Shown here one piece after another: positions 52,431-61,325 of a DNA stretch of 64,000 nt (position 1 is the stretch's first letter; each line of letters starts with the position of its first letter). Made by a program: the position numbers and the translations under genes. The notes beneath the pieces were generated by a model. That model made no database searches, had not been told where the DNA came from, and saw only the letters and a list, made by a program, of their open reading frames with translations. The stretch covers positions 1 to 64,000 of the forward strand of contig JAYVOF010000234.1 of NCBI GenBank assembly GCA_043758105.1, given 5' to 3'. The DNA is from JANPPS01 sp043758105 (lineage in GTDB: Bacteria; Pseudomonadota; Alphaproteobacteria; Acetobacterales; Acetobacteraceae).

Positions 52431-54691
52431 TGCGGATGTCCGGTCCCGTGGTGAAGGATTTGGTGCTGGTGGGCGCCGGGCACGCGCATGTGGCGGTGCT
52501 GCGCCGGTTCGGGATGAAGCCGATCGACGGCGTGCGGCTGACGCTGATCACGCGGGAGGTGGACAGCCCGTATTCCGGGATGCTGCCGGGGTTCGTGGCC
52601 GGGCGGTATGCGTTCGATCAGGCGCATATCGACACCGGCCCCCTCGCCCGGTTCGCAGGCGCGCGGCTGTATCAGGATGAGGCGACCGGCATCGATCTGG
52701 GTGCCCGGACCGTGCTGTGCCGCGACCGGCCGCCGGTGCCGTATGATCTGCTGTCGCTCGATATCGGTTCCCGTCCCAATACCGGCCGTGTGCCGGGTGC
52801 GGCGGCGTATGCGATTCCGGTTAAACCGATCGACGGGTTCCTGCCCCAATTCGAGGCGCTGCGGCAGCGCGTCCTGGACGGTGTGTCGCGCCATATCCTG
52901 CTGGTGGGCGGTGGCGCGGGCGGGGTGGAATTGCTGCTGTCACTTGAGCATCGGCTGCGGCACGACGCCCCGGATCGGGCGCTGCATTTTACGCTGGTGA
53001 CGGGGTCGCCCGAGATCCTGCCCGCCTTCCCGCCGGCCTTCCGCGCCCGGTTCCGCGCCATCCTGACCCGGCGTGGTATCGATGTACTGGTGGGTGCCCG
53101 CGTGGTAGCGGTGGAGCCGGGGCGGGTGGTGCTGGCGGGCGGCGCCGGCATCCTGTGTGACGAGGTGCTTTGGACGACCGAGGCGGCGCCGGCCGCATGG
53201 TTGAAGGACACGGGCCTGTCGCTGGACGCGGGCGGGTTCGTGCGCGTGGGTGCGACGCTGGCGGCCGTGGGGCGTGACGACGTGTTCGCCGCCGGGGACA
53301 TGGTGGCGTTCGATCCGGGAACGATCCCCCGCTCCGGCGTCTATGCGGTGCGCGCAGGTCCGGTGCTCGCGGCCAATTTGCGCGCGGTGCTGGTGGGGGC
53401 GCGGTTGGTGCCCTACCGGCCGCAGCGCCACGCGCTCTATATCGTCAGCACAGGGGAGCCCTATGCCGTGCTGACGCGCAACGGGATGGTAGCGGAGGGC
53501 GGCTGGGCCTGGCGGCTGAAAGACGTGATCGACCGCCACTTCATGGACCGCTTCAACCGGCTGCCGGTCATGGCCGAGCCGCGCGGCGGCCGGAAATCCC
53601 CCCTCGCGGATAAGGCGGCGCTGCGGGAAATTTCCACCATCGCCATGCGCTGCGGCGGCTGTGGCGCCAAGGTGGGGGCCACCGTGCTGTCCCGGGCACT
53701 GGGCCGCCTGTCGCCCTTGCAGCTTCCCGAGGTTTTGGTCGGCCTCGATGCGCCGGATGACGCCGCCGTGGTGGATACCGGGGGGCCGATGCTGTCGGTG
53801 CAGACGGTCGATTACTTCCGCGCCATCGTCGATGACCCCTACCACTTCGGCATGATCGCCGCCACCCACGCGCTGGGCGACCTATTCGCCATGGGCGCCC
53901 AACCGCAGACGGCGCTGGCGATCGCCACCATCCCATACGGCTTGGAAGCGAAGGTGGAGGCCGATTTATCCGCCATGATGGAGGGCGCCAACACCGTGCT
54001 GCGCGACGCCGGCTGCGCGCTCGTCGGTGGCCACACCAGCGAAGGGGCGGAGCTCTCGTTGGGGTTCGCGGTCAACGGCCTGGCGGGGCGCGACGCGTTC
54101 CTGCGTAAGGGCGGCCTCGTGCCCGGCGATGCCCTGGTGCTGACGAAGCCGATCGGCACCGGCACGCTGCTGGCCGCCGACATGCGCGGCCTGGCGAAAG
54201 GGCGCTGGGTGCAGGCCGCGATCCGCCACATGATCGTGTCCAACCGCTGCGCTGCCGAGGTGCTGTCGGTCCACGGCGTGCACGCCTGCACCGACGTGAC
54301 CGGGTTCGGGCTGCTGGGCCATTTGGTCGAAATGACCAAGGCGAGCGGCGTCGATGCGCATCTGATGCTGGACGCGATCCCGGTGCTGGATGGGGCGGCG
54401 GAGATGGTGGCGGCCGGCGTATTCTCGTCGCTGCAGCCGCAAAACGTAAGGTTACGCCGGGCGATCGGCAACGGGGAGGCGGCGCAGGCGATGCCGCGGT
54501 ACCCCCTGCTGTTCGACCCGCAGACGGCGGGTGGTCTATTGGCCGGCGTGCCCGTGGACCAGGCTGGGGCGTGCGTGGCGGCCTTGCGGGAGGCGGGGTA
54601 CGCCCAGGCCGCGATCATCGGCACCGTGCTGGCGCCATCGGACGGGATGGCCCCTATTACGATTCTGGCTCGGCAATTGACGCCTTCGTAG
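52427..54691 (+). CDS. selD: FAD/NAD(P) oxidoreductase fused to selenide, water dikinase
   Basis: A 754-residue fusion. Residues 1 to about 380 are an Ndh/FerB-like FAD protein (LVLVGAGHAHVAVLRRFG, ILLVGGGAGGVELLL, DVFAAGDMVAF). Residues about 400-754 are SelD, which makes selenophosphate from selenide and ATP, with LVGGHTSEGAEL and FDPQTAGGLLAGVP. The SelD N-terminus reads MRCGGCGAKVG, with Cys409 and Cys412 at the catalytic Cys/Sec region; there is no in-frame TGA. Fusions of this kind are known, and the oxidoreductase may reduce the selenium donor. No selA, selB, tRNA-Sec or mnmH is in the window. Confidence 0.93.
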   Translation: MMRMSGPVVKDLVLVGAGHAHVAVLRRFGMKPIDGVRLTLITREVDSPYSGMLPGFVAGRYAFDQAHIDTGPLARFAGARLYQDEATGIDLGARTVLCRDRPPVPYDLLSLDIGSRPNTGRVPGAAAYAIPVKPIDGFLPQFEALRQRVLDGVSRHILLVGGGAGGVELLLSLEHRLRHDAPDRALHFTLVTGSPEILPAFPPAFRARFRAILTRRGIDVLVGARVVAVEPGRVVLAGGAGILCDEVLWTTEAAPAAWLKDTGLSLDAGGFVRVGATLAAVGRDDVFAAGDMVAFDPGTIPRSGVYAVRAGPVLAANLRAVLVGARLVPYRPQRHALYIVSTGEPYAVLTRNGMVAEGGWAWRLKDVIDRHFMDRFNRLPVMAEPRGGRKSPLADKAALREISTIAMRCGGCGAKVGATVLSRALGRLSPLQLPEVLVGLDAPDDAAVVDTGGPMLSVQTVDYFRAIVDDPYHFGMIAATHALGDLFAMGAQPQTALAIATIPYGLEAKVEADLSAMMEGANTVLRDAGCALVGGHTSEGAELSLGFAVNGLAGRDAFLRKGGLVPGDALVLTKPIGTGTLLAADMRGLAKGRWVQAAIRHMIVSNRCAAEVLSVHGVHACTDVTGFGLLGHLVEMTKASGVDAHLMLDAIPVLDGAAEMVAAGVFSSLQPQNVRLRRAIGNGEAAQAMPRYPLLFDPQTAGGLLAGVPVDQAGACVAALREAGYAQAAIIGTVLAPSDGMAPITILARQLTPS

Positions 54692-54789
54692 GGCGGGATG
54701 CGCTGAAGCACCCCACCAACTCGACGGGGTATGTGAATGCCTCAGTGGAACCATTCGCCGGAGCGTTGCACCTCTGGCTGGGTTTGGCA

Positions 54790-55677
54790 TCAAGCCTTTC
54801 GGCTCAGGTGCTCTGCCATTGCATCAATGAATACGCGGACCTTGGCGGACAAGCTGCGGTGGCTCGGGTAGAGGGCGTGAATTTCAACGGAGTCGAACTG
54901 ATACTCCGGCAACAGCCGCACGAGGGTTCCTCGGGCGACCGCCTCCACCGCATAAAAGTCAGGAAGGCGACCGACGCCAGCGCCACCGATCAGCACCGGC
55001 ATGAGCACGGCAGGTTCGGGGATGACGGTCCCGGGCACGAGCTCAATTTCCTGGACTGTGCCGCCCGGCGTTCGGAACCGCCACGCTGCCCTCCGGTCAA
55101 CCCGCCCGATCAGCTCGTGCAAGCGGAGGTCCTCGACCGTTGCGGGCGTGCCGCGCGCCGCGAGGTAGGCAGGGCTGGCGCAGGTCCAAAGGGCGACCGT
55201 CATCAGCCGGCGCGCGATCAGGTCGGAATCGGGCAACGGCCCGACCCGGATGGCGACGTCGAAGTCCTCGGCACGCAAATCAACGTTGCGGTTGTCAATG
55301 CTGAGCGCCACGCGGACTTCGGGGTAGCGGGCGAGGAAAGCCGGCAGCATCGGCGCGAGTGGCCCGGCGGCGAAGGTGAACCCCACGCTCACTCGCAGCG
55401 TGCCGCGCGGCACGCCGATCAACCCGGTCAAGGCGTTCTCGGCCTCGCCAACGTCATCGAGGATGCGCTGCACGTGACGCCGCAGCAGACGCCCGGCATC
55501 GGTCAGGTGCATATGCCGGGTCGAACGCTCGATCAGCGCCGCGCCGGCTGCCGTTTCCAACCGCGCAAGCGAGCGGCTGGCGGAGGATTTCGGCATGCCA
55601 AGCGCGCGGGCTGCGCCTGACACGCTGCCGAGGTCCGCGATGCGTGCGAACGCATGCAGGTCGATCGGGTCAAACAT
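54790..55677 (-). CDS. LysR-family transcriptional regulator
   Basis: A 295-residue LysR regulator. The winged helix at residues 1-60 has FARIADLGSVSGAARALGMP; the effector domain has AVALWTC-like ligand-site segments and ends FIDAMAEHL. It is divergent from the NmrA-like gene with 105 bp between, where two direct repeats lie, so it probably controls that gene and the cupin gene. Confidence 0.93.
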   Translation of the reverse strand: MFDPIDLHAFARIADLGSVSGAARALGMPKSSASRSLARLETAAGAALIERSTRHMHLTDAGRLLRRHVQRILDDVGEAENALTGLIGVPRGTLRVSVGFTFAAGPLAPMLPAFLARYPEVRVALSIDNRNVDLRAEDFDVAIRVGPLPDSDLIARRLMTVALWTCASPAYLAARGTPATVEDLRLHELIGRVDRRAAWRFRTPGGTVQEIELVPGTVIPEPAVLMPVLIGGAGVGRLPDFYAVEAVARGTLVRLLPEYQFDSVEIHALYPSHRSLSAKVRVFIDAMAEHLSRKA

Positions 55678-55719
55678 AGCTCGACCGTTCCATGACAGGA
55701 ACGCGCTGTCCAGTTTTAG

Positions 55720-55758
55720 CGGCCTAATTGTCTTAGAGGGAACGGCCCAATTGTCTCA
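55720..55758 (+). promoter_or_regulatory. Two 16-bp direct repeats, likely LysR-regulator sites
   Basis: CGGCCTAATTGTCTTA at 55720-55735 and CGGCCCAATTGTCTCA at 55743-55758 differ at two positions and start 23 bp apart, about two helical turns. They lie between LysR and the NmrA-like gene, 25 bp before the latter's ATG. Confidence 0.55.
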
Positions 55759-55782
55759 AGCGAACTCGAAAGGACGCAGACA

Positions 55783-56697
55783 ATGACCCAGACCGTTCTC
55801 CTCGCTGGTGCAACCGGCATGTTTGGCAGCCAGATCGCCCGGCACCTGGTGGACCAGCCAGAAACGCGCGTGCGCCTGTTGATTCGTGGCGGGGATGCCA
55901 CTCAAAAGCGCGGAGCCCTCGACCTGCTGCTGGCACGGGGGTCCGAGATCATCGAGGGAGACCTCGCGGACCGCGTCTCGCTTGACCGCGCCACCCAGGG
56001 CGTGGACGTGATCGTCTCTGCTGTCCAGGGCGGACCTGACATCATCATCGATGGACAAGTGGCTCTTGCCGAGGCAGGCCGGCGCAACGGCGTGCGCCGC
56101 ATCCTGCCGTCCGACTACGCACTCGACCTGTTCAAGGCGACGCCCGGCGAACACCTGATGTTCGATATGCGCCGCACCGCGGACGAGAGGATCGCAGGCA
56201 CGGGCATCGAGCACGTCCACGTCTTGCAGGGCGCGTTCATGGCGATGTTCGGCCCTGGCATGGGCACGATCGACTATGATTCCGGCGTCGTGACCTTCTG
56301 GGGCGACGGCACGCAGCCGATTGACGTCACCAGCGTCGAGGACACAGCGCGGATGGTGGCGCGGGTCGCGCTGGACCGGACCGTTCCAAGCGGCAAGTTT
56401 GCCTTCGCTGGCGACCACATCTCGATCCTTGGCGCGGCCGAGGTGATCGAGGCGCAGACCGGGCGCCGGTTCGAGCGGCGTTCGCTCGGTTCCGAGGCCG
56501 GGCTGCGCGCGGCCTTGGCAGAAGCGGCCAAGGACACGGCAAACCCGTCCAAGCCGGTAACGCTGGCCTACCAGCTTTACATGCTGACCGGGCAAACGGC
56601 GCTGACCGAACTGCAAAACAACCGCTATCCCGGCCTGGTGCTGGAAAGTTTCGCCCAGTTCGCTGCGCAGGCGCTGCCCGGCCGGGCAGTTGCCTGA
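55783..56697 (+). CDS. NmrA-like NAD(P)-binding reductase
   Basis: A 304-residue atypical short-chain dehydrogenase. The nucleotide-binding GATGMFG is at residues 9-15, followed by VRLLIRGGD and RRILPSDYALDLF. It resembles NmrA/isoflavone-reductase type proteins, which act as redox sensors or reduce aromatic substrates. ATG 55783 follows AAAGGACGC. Probably LysR-controlled and followed by the cupin gene after 48 bp. Confidence 0.87.
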   Translation: MTQTVLLAGATGMFGSQIARHLVDQPETRVRLLIRGGDATQKRGALDLLLARGSEIIEGDLADRVSLDRATQGVDVIVSAVQGGPDIIIDGQVALAEAGRRNGVRRILPSDYALDLFKATPGEHLMFDMRRTADERIAGTGIEHVHVLQGAFMAMFGPGMGTIDYDSGVVTFWGDGTQPIDVTSVEDTARMVARVALDRTVPSGKFAFAGDHISILGAAEVIEAQTGRRFERRSLGSEAGLRAALAEAAKDTANPSKPVTLAYQLYMLTGQTALTELQNNRYPGLVLESFAQFAAQALPGRAVA

Positions 56698-56745
56698 ACC
56701 CGCAGCCCTGATCACGCCACTGCCCCGACCCAAGGAGAGATTGCC

Positions 56746-57276
56746 ATGAACACCAATGCGCCGGCAGCCCTGCCGCCGATCGCCGGGTCAGTTCCGTTCA
56801 TCCACAATGCCGACACCGCGCCTGCCTACTGGATGGCTGACGTGTTATGGATGGTGCTCGCGGACGGCAATGACACTGACGGCCGGTTCTCGCTGATGGA
56901 GCAGGTGCTGCCGAAGGGGTCTGGGCCGGGTCCGCACAAGCACATCCGGTCCGACGAGACCTTCTATATGCTCGACGGCGAGATCACCTTGCTGGTCGGC
57001 GACGAGATCAGGACCGCGCGCAAGGGTGACTTTGCCATGGTGCCGCGCGACACAAGCCACGCCTTCCGCGTTGATAGCGAAACCGCGCGCTTCCTGAATG
57101 GCTACACGCCCGCGAGCATGGAAGCGCTGGTCATCGAGAGAGGAAGGCCCACGACCGAAAGGGTTCTCCCGCCCAAGAACATGGGGCCGCCGCCAGTGAT
57201 GAGTTCCGTCTTGCCGGGGCGGTACGGCATGGACGCCCTGCCAGGCCCGGACCCGCTGCGCCCGGACGGCCGCTGA
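56746..57276 (+). CDS. Cupin-domain protein
   Basis: A 176-residue single-domain cupin with motif 1 GPGPHKHIRSDETFYMLDGE and motif 2 PRDTSHAFRVDSETARF, giving the three-His, one-Glu metal site. Relatives include quercetinase-like dioxygenases and isomerases. GGAGAG lies before the ATG. It forms a unit with the NmrA-like reductase, perhaps for an aromatic or quinone-type compound. Confidence 0.88.
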   Translation: MNTNAPAALPPIAGSVPFIHNADTAPAYWMADVLWMVLADGNDTDGRFSLMEQVLPKGSGPGPHKHIRSDETFYMLDGEITLLVGDEIRTARKGDFAMVPRDTSHAFRVDSETARFLNGYTPASMEALVIERGRPTTERVLPPKNMGPPPVMSSVLPGRYGMDALPGPDPLRPDGR

Positions 57277-57305
57277 ACCTGCCTGGGGCCGGTCGGCACC
57301 CAAGT

Positions 57306-58262
57306 TCATCCCCGGCTGCAGGCCGCCCCGCCCAGCACGCAAAAGGTGGCGCAATGCGGGTGGTTAAGGGACACCGGGCGGCTGGCTTCGGCGAGGGTGG
57401 TGCCGAGCTCGAATTGCTCGTCATATGGTAGCAGGGTGCAGGCCACGATGGTGGGGGAGGCGGCGCCCTTGCGCTTCACCACCATGCGCGCGCTGGCGCA
57501 CATCACCGAGGACGGTGATTTTCCGAGGATGCCCCAGCAGGCCTCGGTGATCTCGGGCACGTCGTGGATGGCGTCCATTTCGGGGAACAGCATCAAGCGC
57601 ACCGGGTCGGTGGCGTCGATCCCGATGCCGCGTTCGGCGAACAATCGTCCGAACCCGGCGCGCAGGGTGTCCTCTGGCTCTCCGGACAGCAGGCGCGCGG
57701 CCACGTGGATCTGGACGCCGTGCGCGGCCAGCCAGATGAGGCCGTCCAGCGTCTGCTGCCAGGTGCGCGGGCCGCGTTCGGCGTCGTGCACGGCCGGGCC
57801 GTAATGGTCGAGCGAGACGCGGACTGTCAGGCGCGATCCGAATTTTTGGTGCAAGCCCCCTACTGCGTCTTGGACTTTTTGCAGGGGGCGCATGGCGTTG
57901 GTCAGCACGAGGGCGTCGAACCCCCGGGCCAACGTGTCCTCCAGCATGGGGATCATGTCCGGGTTCATGAACGGCTCTCCGCCGGTGAAGCCGATGAGGC
58001 GCGTCGGCAAGCCCGCGTGGGCAATTTCGTCGAGATACCCCGCAACTTCGGCCCGGCTGAGATACGACAGCCGGTCATTACGCGGTGATGACTCGATATA
58101 ACAATTATTGCACGTCAGGTTGCACAGCGTGCCGGTGTTGAACCAAAGCGTCTCCAGCGCCCTCAGCGCCACCTTGGCCCGGATGTCGCCACGCGCGGTG
58201 ATGTCCGGGTTCCGGAACTTCTCGGGGGCGAGAGCGGGGCGAAGGGCGGCGGTCAAACTCAT
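57306..58262 (-). CDS. Radical SAM protein
   Basis: A 318-residue radical SAM enzyme with the Fe-S cluster motif CNLTCNNC (C-x3-C-x2-C), GFTGGEPFMN as the GGE motif, and TVRVSLDHYGP. The C-terminal part has further Cys residues (CASARM, ACTLLPYDE and CATFCVLGGAAC) that may bind an auxiliary cluster as in SPASM/twitch proteins. The reaction is unknown. ATG 58262. It may belong with the TVP38/oxidoreductase/glycosyltransferase operon upstream on the same strand, though a repeat separates them. Confidence 0.88.
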   Translation of the reverse strand: MSLTAALRPALAPEKFRNPDITARGDIRAKVALRALETLWFNTGTLCNLTCNNCYIESSPRNDRLSYLSRAEVAGYLDEIAHAGLPTRLIGFTGGEPFMNPDMIPMLEDTLARGFDALVLTNAMRPLQKVQDAVGGLHQKFGSRLTVRVSLDHYGPAVHDAERGPRTWQQTLDGLIWLAAHGVQIHVAARLLSGEPEDTLRAGFGRLFAERGIGIDATDPVRLMLFPEMDAIHDVPEITEACWGILGKSPSSVMCASARMVVKRKGAASPTIVACTLLPYDEQFELGTTLAEASRPVSLNHPHCATFCVLGGAACSRG

Positions 58263-58351
58263 CGGCGATCCTCGGCCTTTTCAGGTAGATGGATAGGATC
58301 GGCCCCGCCGTCGATGTCTGCAAGGGCCGCAAAGTGACCCACGTCCATTGC

Positions 58352-58454
58352 CGTCATCAACTCACTTGGGCGAGCCGCTTGACGAAGCAATCCAGGGGCC
58401 GCCGGAGCGCCTGCTGCCCCTGGATTGCCGCGCCCAAGCGGGCTCGCAATGACG
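58352..58454. repeat. Dispersed palindromic element, copy F
   Basis: About 103 bp; the right arm GGGCTCGCAATGACG is intact while the left arm is interrupted after CGTCAT by about ten extra bases. The centre CAATCCAGGGGC matches the family. It ends two bases before the stop of the next minus-strand gene. Confidence 0.85.
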
Positions 58455-58456
58455 AG

Positions 58457-59176
58457 TCATTGGTTGATTCCCTTGGCTAGTCCGCGCAAGCGGCGCCATT
58501 CGGGCCAGGCCTGGATCGCCGTCAGCCGCACGTGGCGGAGGGTGGTGGCCGCCCAGCCCGCGCGTTCGTATGTCCGGGCGCTGGTCAGTAGCCGGGCACC
58601 GACCCGGCGCAACGGGATGCCCGACCGCCGGGCCGTCCAGGCCAGCAGATGGTCCTCGCCATACGGCGCATGCTCGTCGAAGCCGCCGAGGGACGCGAAC
58701 ACCCGGGACGGCAGGACGAAGCCCTGGTCGCCGAATGGCATGCCGAGCCAGGCGGAGCGCATATTCGCGCCCCAGGCGTTCAGCCGCATCGGCGCGGGGC
58801 CCCCCGGGCGGAATGCCAGGTCGAACCAGCCGAGCGCGTCCTCATCCCGGGCGATGAAGGCCAATAGGGCGGCGATGGTGCCGGGCTCGAGCCGGGAGTC
58901 GGCGTGGAGGAACCAGAGCCAGGTCCCGGTGGCCAGTCGCGCGCCCGCGTTCAGCTGCGGCCCGCGCCCGCTGGCACCGGACAGGCACCGCAGCGCAATC
59001 CGCTCGGGCCAGCCCGGCGGGGGTGACGCGGGTTCGCCGGTCGCGACCAGAAGCACCTCGCTTCCGGCCGGCAATTCCGCGCGGAGTTGCACGAGCAAGC
59101 CCTGCCACTCCGCCTCACCGGGCGCGAGAGGCACGATTATCGAGAGAGTCGTGGGAACGGACAGGGTGCCGCTCAT
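58457..59176 (-). CDS. GT2-type glycosyltransferase, TIGR04283-like
   Basis: A 239-residue GT-A enzyme. LSIIVPLAPGEAEWQGLL opens the fold, GRGPQLNAGARLATG and WLWFLHADSRLEPGT carry the nucleotide and metal site, and PFGDQGFVLPSRVF matches the TIGR04283 group, often annotated in arsenosugar clusters. Start ATG 59176 overlaps the oxidoreductase stop by four bases. The neighbours (TVP38, MerA-like) recur with it in other genomes. No arsM or ArsS is seen, so an arsenosugar role is unproven. Confidence 0.85.
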   Translation of the reverse strand: MSGTLSVPTTLSIIVPLAPGEAEWQGLLVQLRAELPAGSEVLLVATGEPASPPPGWPERIALRCLSGASGRGPQLNAGARLATGTWLWFLHADSRLEPGTIAALLAFIARDEDALGWFDLAFRPGGPAPMRLNAWGANMRSAWLGMPFGDQGFVLPSRVFASLGGFDEHAPYGEDHLLAWTARRSGIPLRRVGARLLTSARTYERAGWAATTLRHVRLTAIQAWPEWRRLRGLAKGINQ

Positions 59177-60627
59177 CCCCGCATCCAGCGATGGTAGCGG
59201 GCGAGCACGCCGGGCAGCCAGGCGGGCGTGTGACGCGTGCGCCAAACACCCGCGGCGTCCCGGTTCGCCTCGGTATAGGTCGGATAGGGGTGAATGGTGG
59301 CAAAGACGCGCTTAAGACCGATCCCGTGCCGCATGGCGAGCACCATCTCGGCCAGCATCTCCCCCGCGCGGGGTGCGACGATGGTGACGCCCAGGATGCG
59401 GTCCGTGCCGGGTGCGGTCAGAATTTTGATAAAACCCTCCCGCGCCTCGTCCACGATGGCGCGGTCAAGCTCGCGCAATTCGTAGCGCGTCACCTCGACC
59501 GGGATGGCTTTGGCCCGCGCCTCCTGCTCGTTTAGCCCGGCGCGGCCGATCTCCGGGTCCATGTAGGTGACCCAGGGCATGACCACCCGGTCCGGACGGA
59601 TGCGGTGCAGGCTGCCGAACAGGGCGTTGATGCTGGCGTGCCATCCCTGATGCGCCGCGGCATGGGTGAATTGCCACGGGCCTGCCACGTCGCCGCACGC
59701 ATAGATGTTCGGATGCAGCGTCTGGAGGTAGTGATTGGTGTCGATCGTGCCGTGTTTGGTCAGTCCAATGCCCAGGCCCTCCAGCCCCAAGCCCGATATG
59801 CGGGGCTTCCGCCCGGCCGCCATCAGGATGCGGTCGAACGGCACGTCTTGTTCGGTGCCGTCGTGCGCGACCCGCATGACGCGGTGCCCGTCCTGGCCCT
59901 CGACCCGCAAGGCTGTCGCGCCGGTCAACACGCGGACGCCCTCCCGCTCCAGGACTCCCCGCGCCAGCGCCGCCACGTCGTCATCCTCGCGTTCCAGCAG
60001 GCGGCTGGCCTTTTGCAGCACGGTGACGGCGATTCCGAGCTGGGCAAAGGCTTGTGACAGCTCGCAGGCGATCGGCCCGCCGCCCAGGATGAGGATGCGG
60101 CCGGGCAGCCGCTCGAGCCGCCACAGCGTTTCGGAGGTGACGTAATCCGCCGGCGCGAGGCCGGGGAGGGCTGGGATTGCGGGTTCGGCCCCGGTGGCGA
60201 TGATGATGGCCCGGGTGGTCAGCGTCTCGGTGCCGATCTGGACCGACCAGGGTGAGGTGATGCGCGCCCGCCCGCGCCGGACATCGATGCCCATGCCCTC
60301 GTAGCGTGCCTGCGAGTCATGCGGCGCCACGGTGGCGATCGACGCCCGCACGTGCCGCATGGCCACCGCCGTATCGATGTCGCCGCCGCTGCCGAATAGG
60401 CCGAGCGCCGCGCCGCGCCGCGCGTGGGCGGCGAGGCGGGCCATGTGGATCAGCGCCTTGGACGGTACGCAGCCGGTGTTTAGGCAGTCGCCGCCCATTT
60501 CTCCGGCCTCGGCCAGGGTGATTTTCGCACCCGCCTTGGCCGCCACCAGGGACGCGATGAGGCCGCCGGTGCCCGCGCCGATGACGATGAGGTTGCGGTC
60601 GAAATGCCGGGGCTTGGTCCAGGTCAT
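59173..60627 (-). CDS. MerA/Lpd-like FAD-dependent disulfide oxidoreductase
   Basis: A 484-residue class I pyridine nucleotide-disulfide reductase. FAD motif VIGAGTGGLIASLVAAKAG, redox disulfide GGDCLNTGCVPSKAL (Cys-x4-Cys), NAD site LILGGGPIACELSQAF and a dimerisation domain ending in HPYPTYTEANRDA. It lacks the MerA metal-binding N-terminal domain and the C-terminal cysteine pair, so mercury reduction is unlikely. It overlaps TVP38 upstream and the glycosyltransferase downstream by four bases each. Confidence 0.9.
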   Translation of the reverse strand: MTWTKPRHFDRNLIVIGAGTGGLIASLVAAKAGAKITLAEAGEMGGDCLNTGCVPSKALIHMARLAAHARRGAALGLFGSGGDIDTAVAMRHVRASIATVAPHDSQARYEGMGIDVRRGRARITSPWSVQIGTETLTTRAIIIATGAEPAIPALPGLAPADYVTSETLWRLERLPGRILILGGGPIACELSQAFAQLGIAVTVLQKASRLLEREDDDVAALARGVLEREGVRVLTGATALRVEGQDGHRVMRVAHDGTEQDVPFDRILMAAGRKPRISGLGLEGLGIGLTKHGTIDTNHYLQTLHPNIYACGDVAGPWQFTHAAAHQGWHASINALFGSLHRIRPDRVVMPWVTYMDPEIGRAGLNEQEARAKAIPVEVTRYELRELDRAIVDEAREGFIKILTAPGTDRILGVTIVAPRAGEMLAEMVLAMRHGIGLKRVFATIHPYPTYTEANRDAAGVWRTRHTPAWLPGVLARYHRWMRG

Positions 60628-61304
60628 CGCCGGCGCACCACGCGTTCGATCACGAGCCGCGCCGCGATCGGCAGGCAGGCGAGCAGCACGAGCGAGCCCA
60701 GCACACCCGGCGACAGGATGCCAGCGAGGCTGTCCAGCCGCCCGAGTTGCGTGCCCGCGTTCACGTAAATGATCGCCGCCGGCAGCATCGCGATCTGGCT
60801 CACGACGTAGAACCGCGGTGCCGGGAAGGCGGTCAACCCGAACAGCAAATCGACCACGAAGAACGGGATGGCGGGCACCAGGCGGACGCTGACCAAGTAG
60901 AGCCACCCCTCCCGCTCGAGCCCGCGGTTCACCTGATCCAGCCGCGCCTGGAAGTGACGCCGGACCAGGTCGCGGAACAGGAAGCGGCTGGCCAGCATCG
61001 CGAGCGTTGCACCGATTGAGGCGCCGAACGACGCCAGCACGGTGCCCTCCAGCAGTCCGAACAACGCGCCGCCCGCCACCGTCATCACTAAAGCACCCGG
61101 GATCGCCAGCGCGGCCATGGCGATATAAACCAGGAGGTAGCCCGCCGCGAACAGCACCGGCTGCCGCTCACGCGCCGCGACCGCCGCGTGCTGGTGCGTC
61201 CGGAGCGTCTCCAGGGTGAAGGCGTGATGCCAGCCCAGGGCAAAGAACGCCCCGATCACGCCGGCGGCCACCAGCAATAGCACCGCCCGGCTGTTCACAT
61301 GCAC
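60624..61304 (-). CDS. TVP38/TMEM64 (DedA-like VTT) membrane protein
   Basis: A 226-residue membrane protein with five or six helices and the VTT core GGALFGLLEGTVLASFGASI and FLFRDLVRRHF. DedA-superfamily members move lipids across membranes or affect membrane potential. It heads the three-gene operon with the oxidoreductase and glycosyltransferase. Confidence 0.9.
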   Translation of the reverse strand: MHVNSRAVLLLVAAGVIGAFFALGWHHAFTLETLRTHQHAAVAARERQPVLFAAGYLLVYIAMAALAIPGALVMTVAGGALFGLLEGTVLASFGASIGATLAMLASRFLFRDLVRRHFQARLDQVNRGLEREGWLYLVSVRLVPAIPFFVVDLLFGLTAFPAPRFYVVSQIAMLPAAIIYVNAGTQLGRLDSLAGILSPGVLGSLVLLACLPIAARLVIERVVRRR

Positions 61305-61325
61305 CTGTCCCGCCCTGGTTCGCCG

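Noticed and set aside
53645..53670. Selenocysteine in SelD
   Set aside because: The catalytic region codes for Cys (TGC and TGT); there is no in-frame TGA, so no recoding is needed.
59173..60627. Mercuric reductase
   Set aside because: The disulfide reductase core is present but the metal-binding N-terminal domain and the C-terminal cysteine pair of MerA are missing, and there is no merR, merT or merP.
58457..61304. Arsenosugar biosynthesis operon
   Set aside because: The glycosyltransferase is of the type often so named, but no arsenite methyltransferase is present and the nearby radical SAM protein has CNLTCNNC and lacks the ArsS pattern I know.
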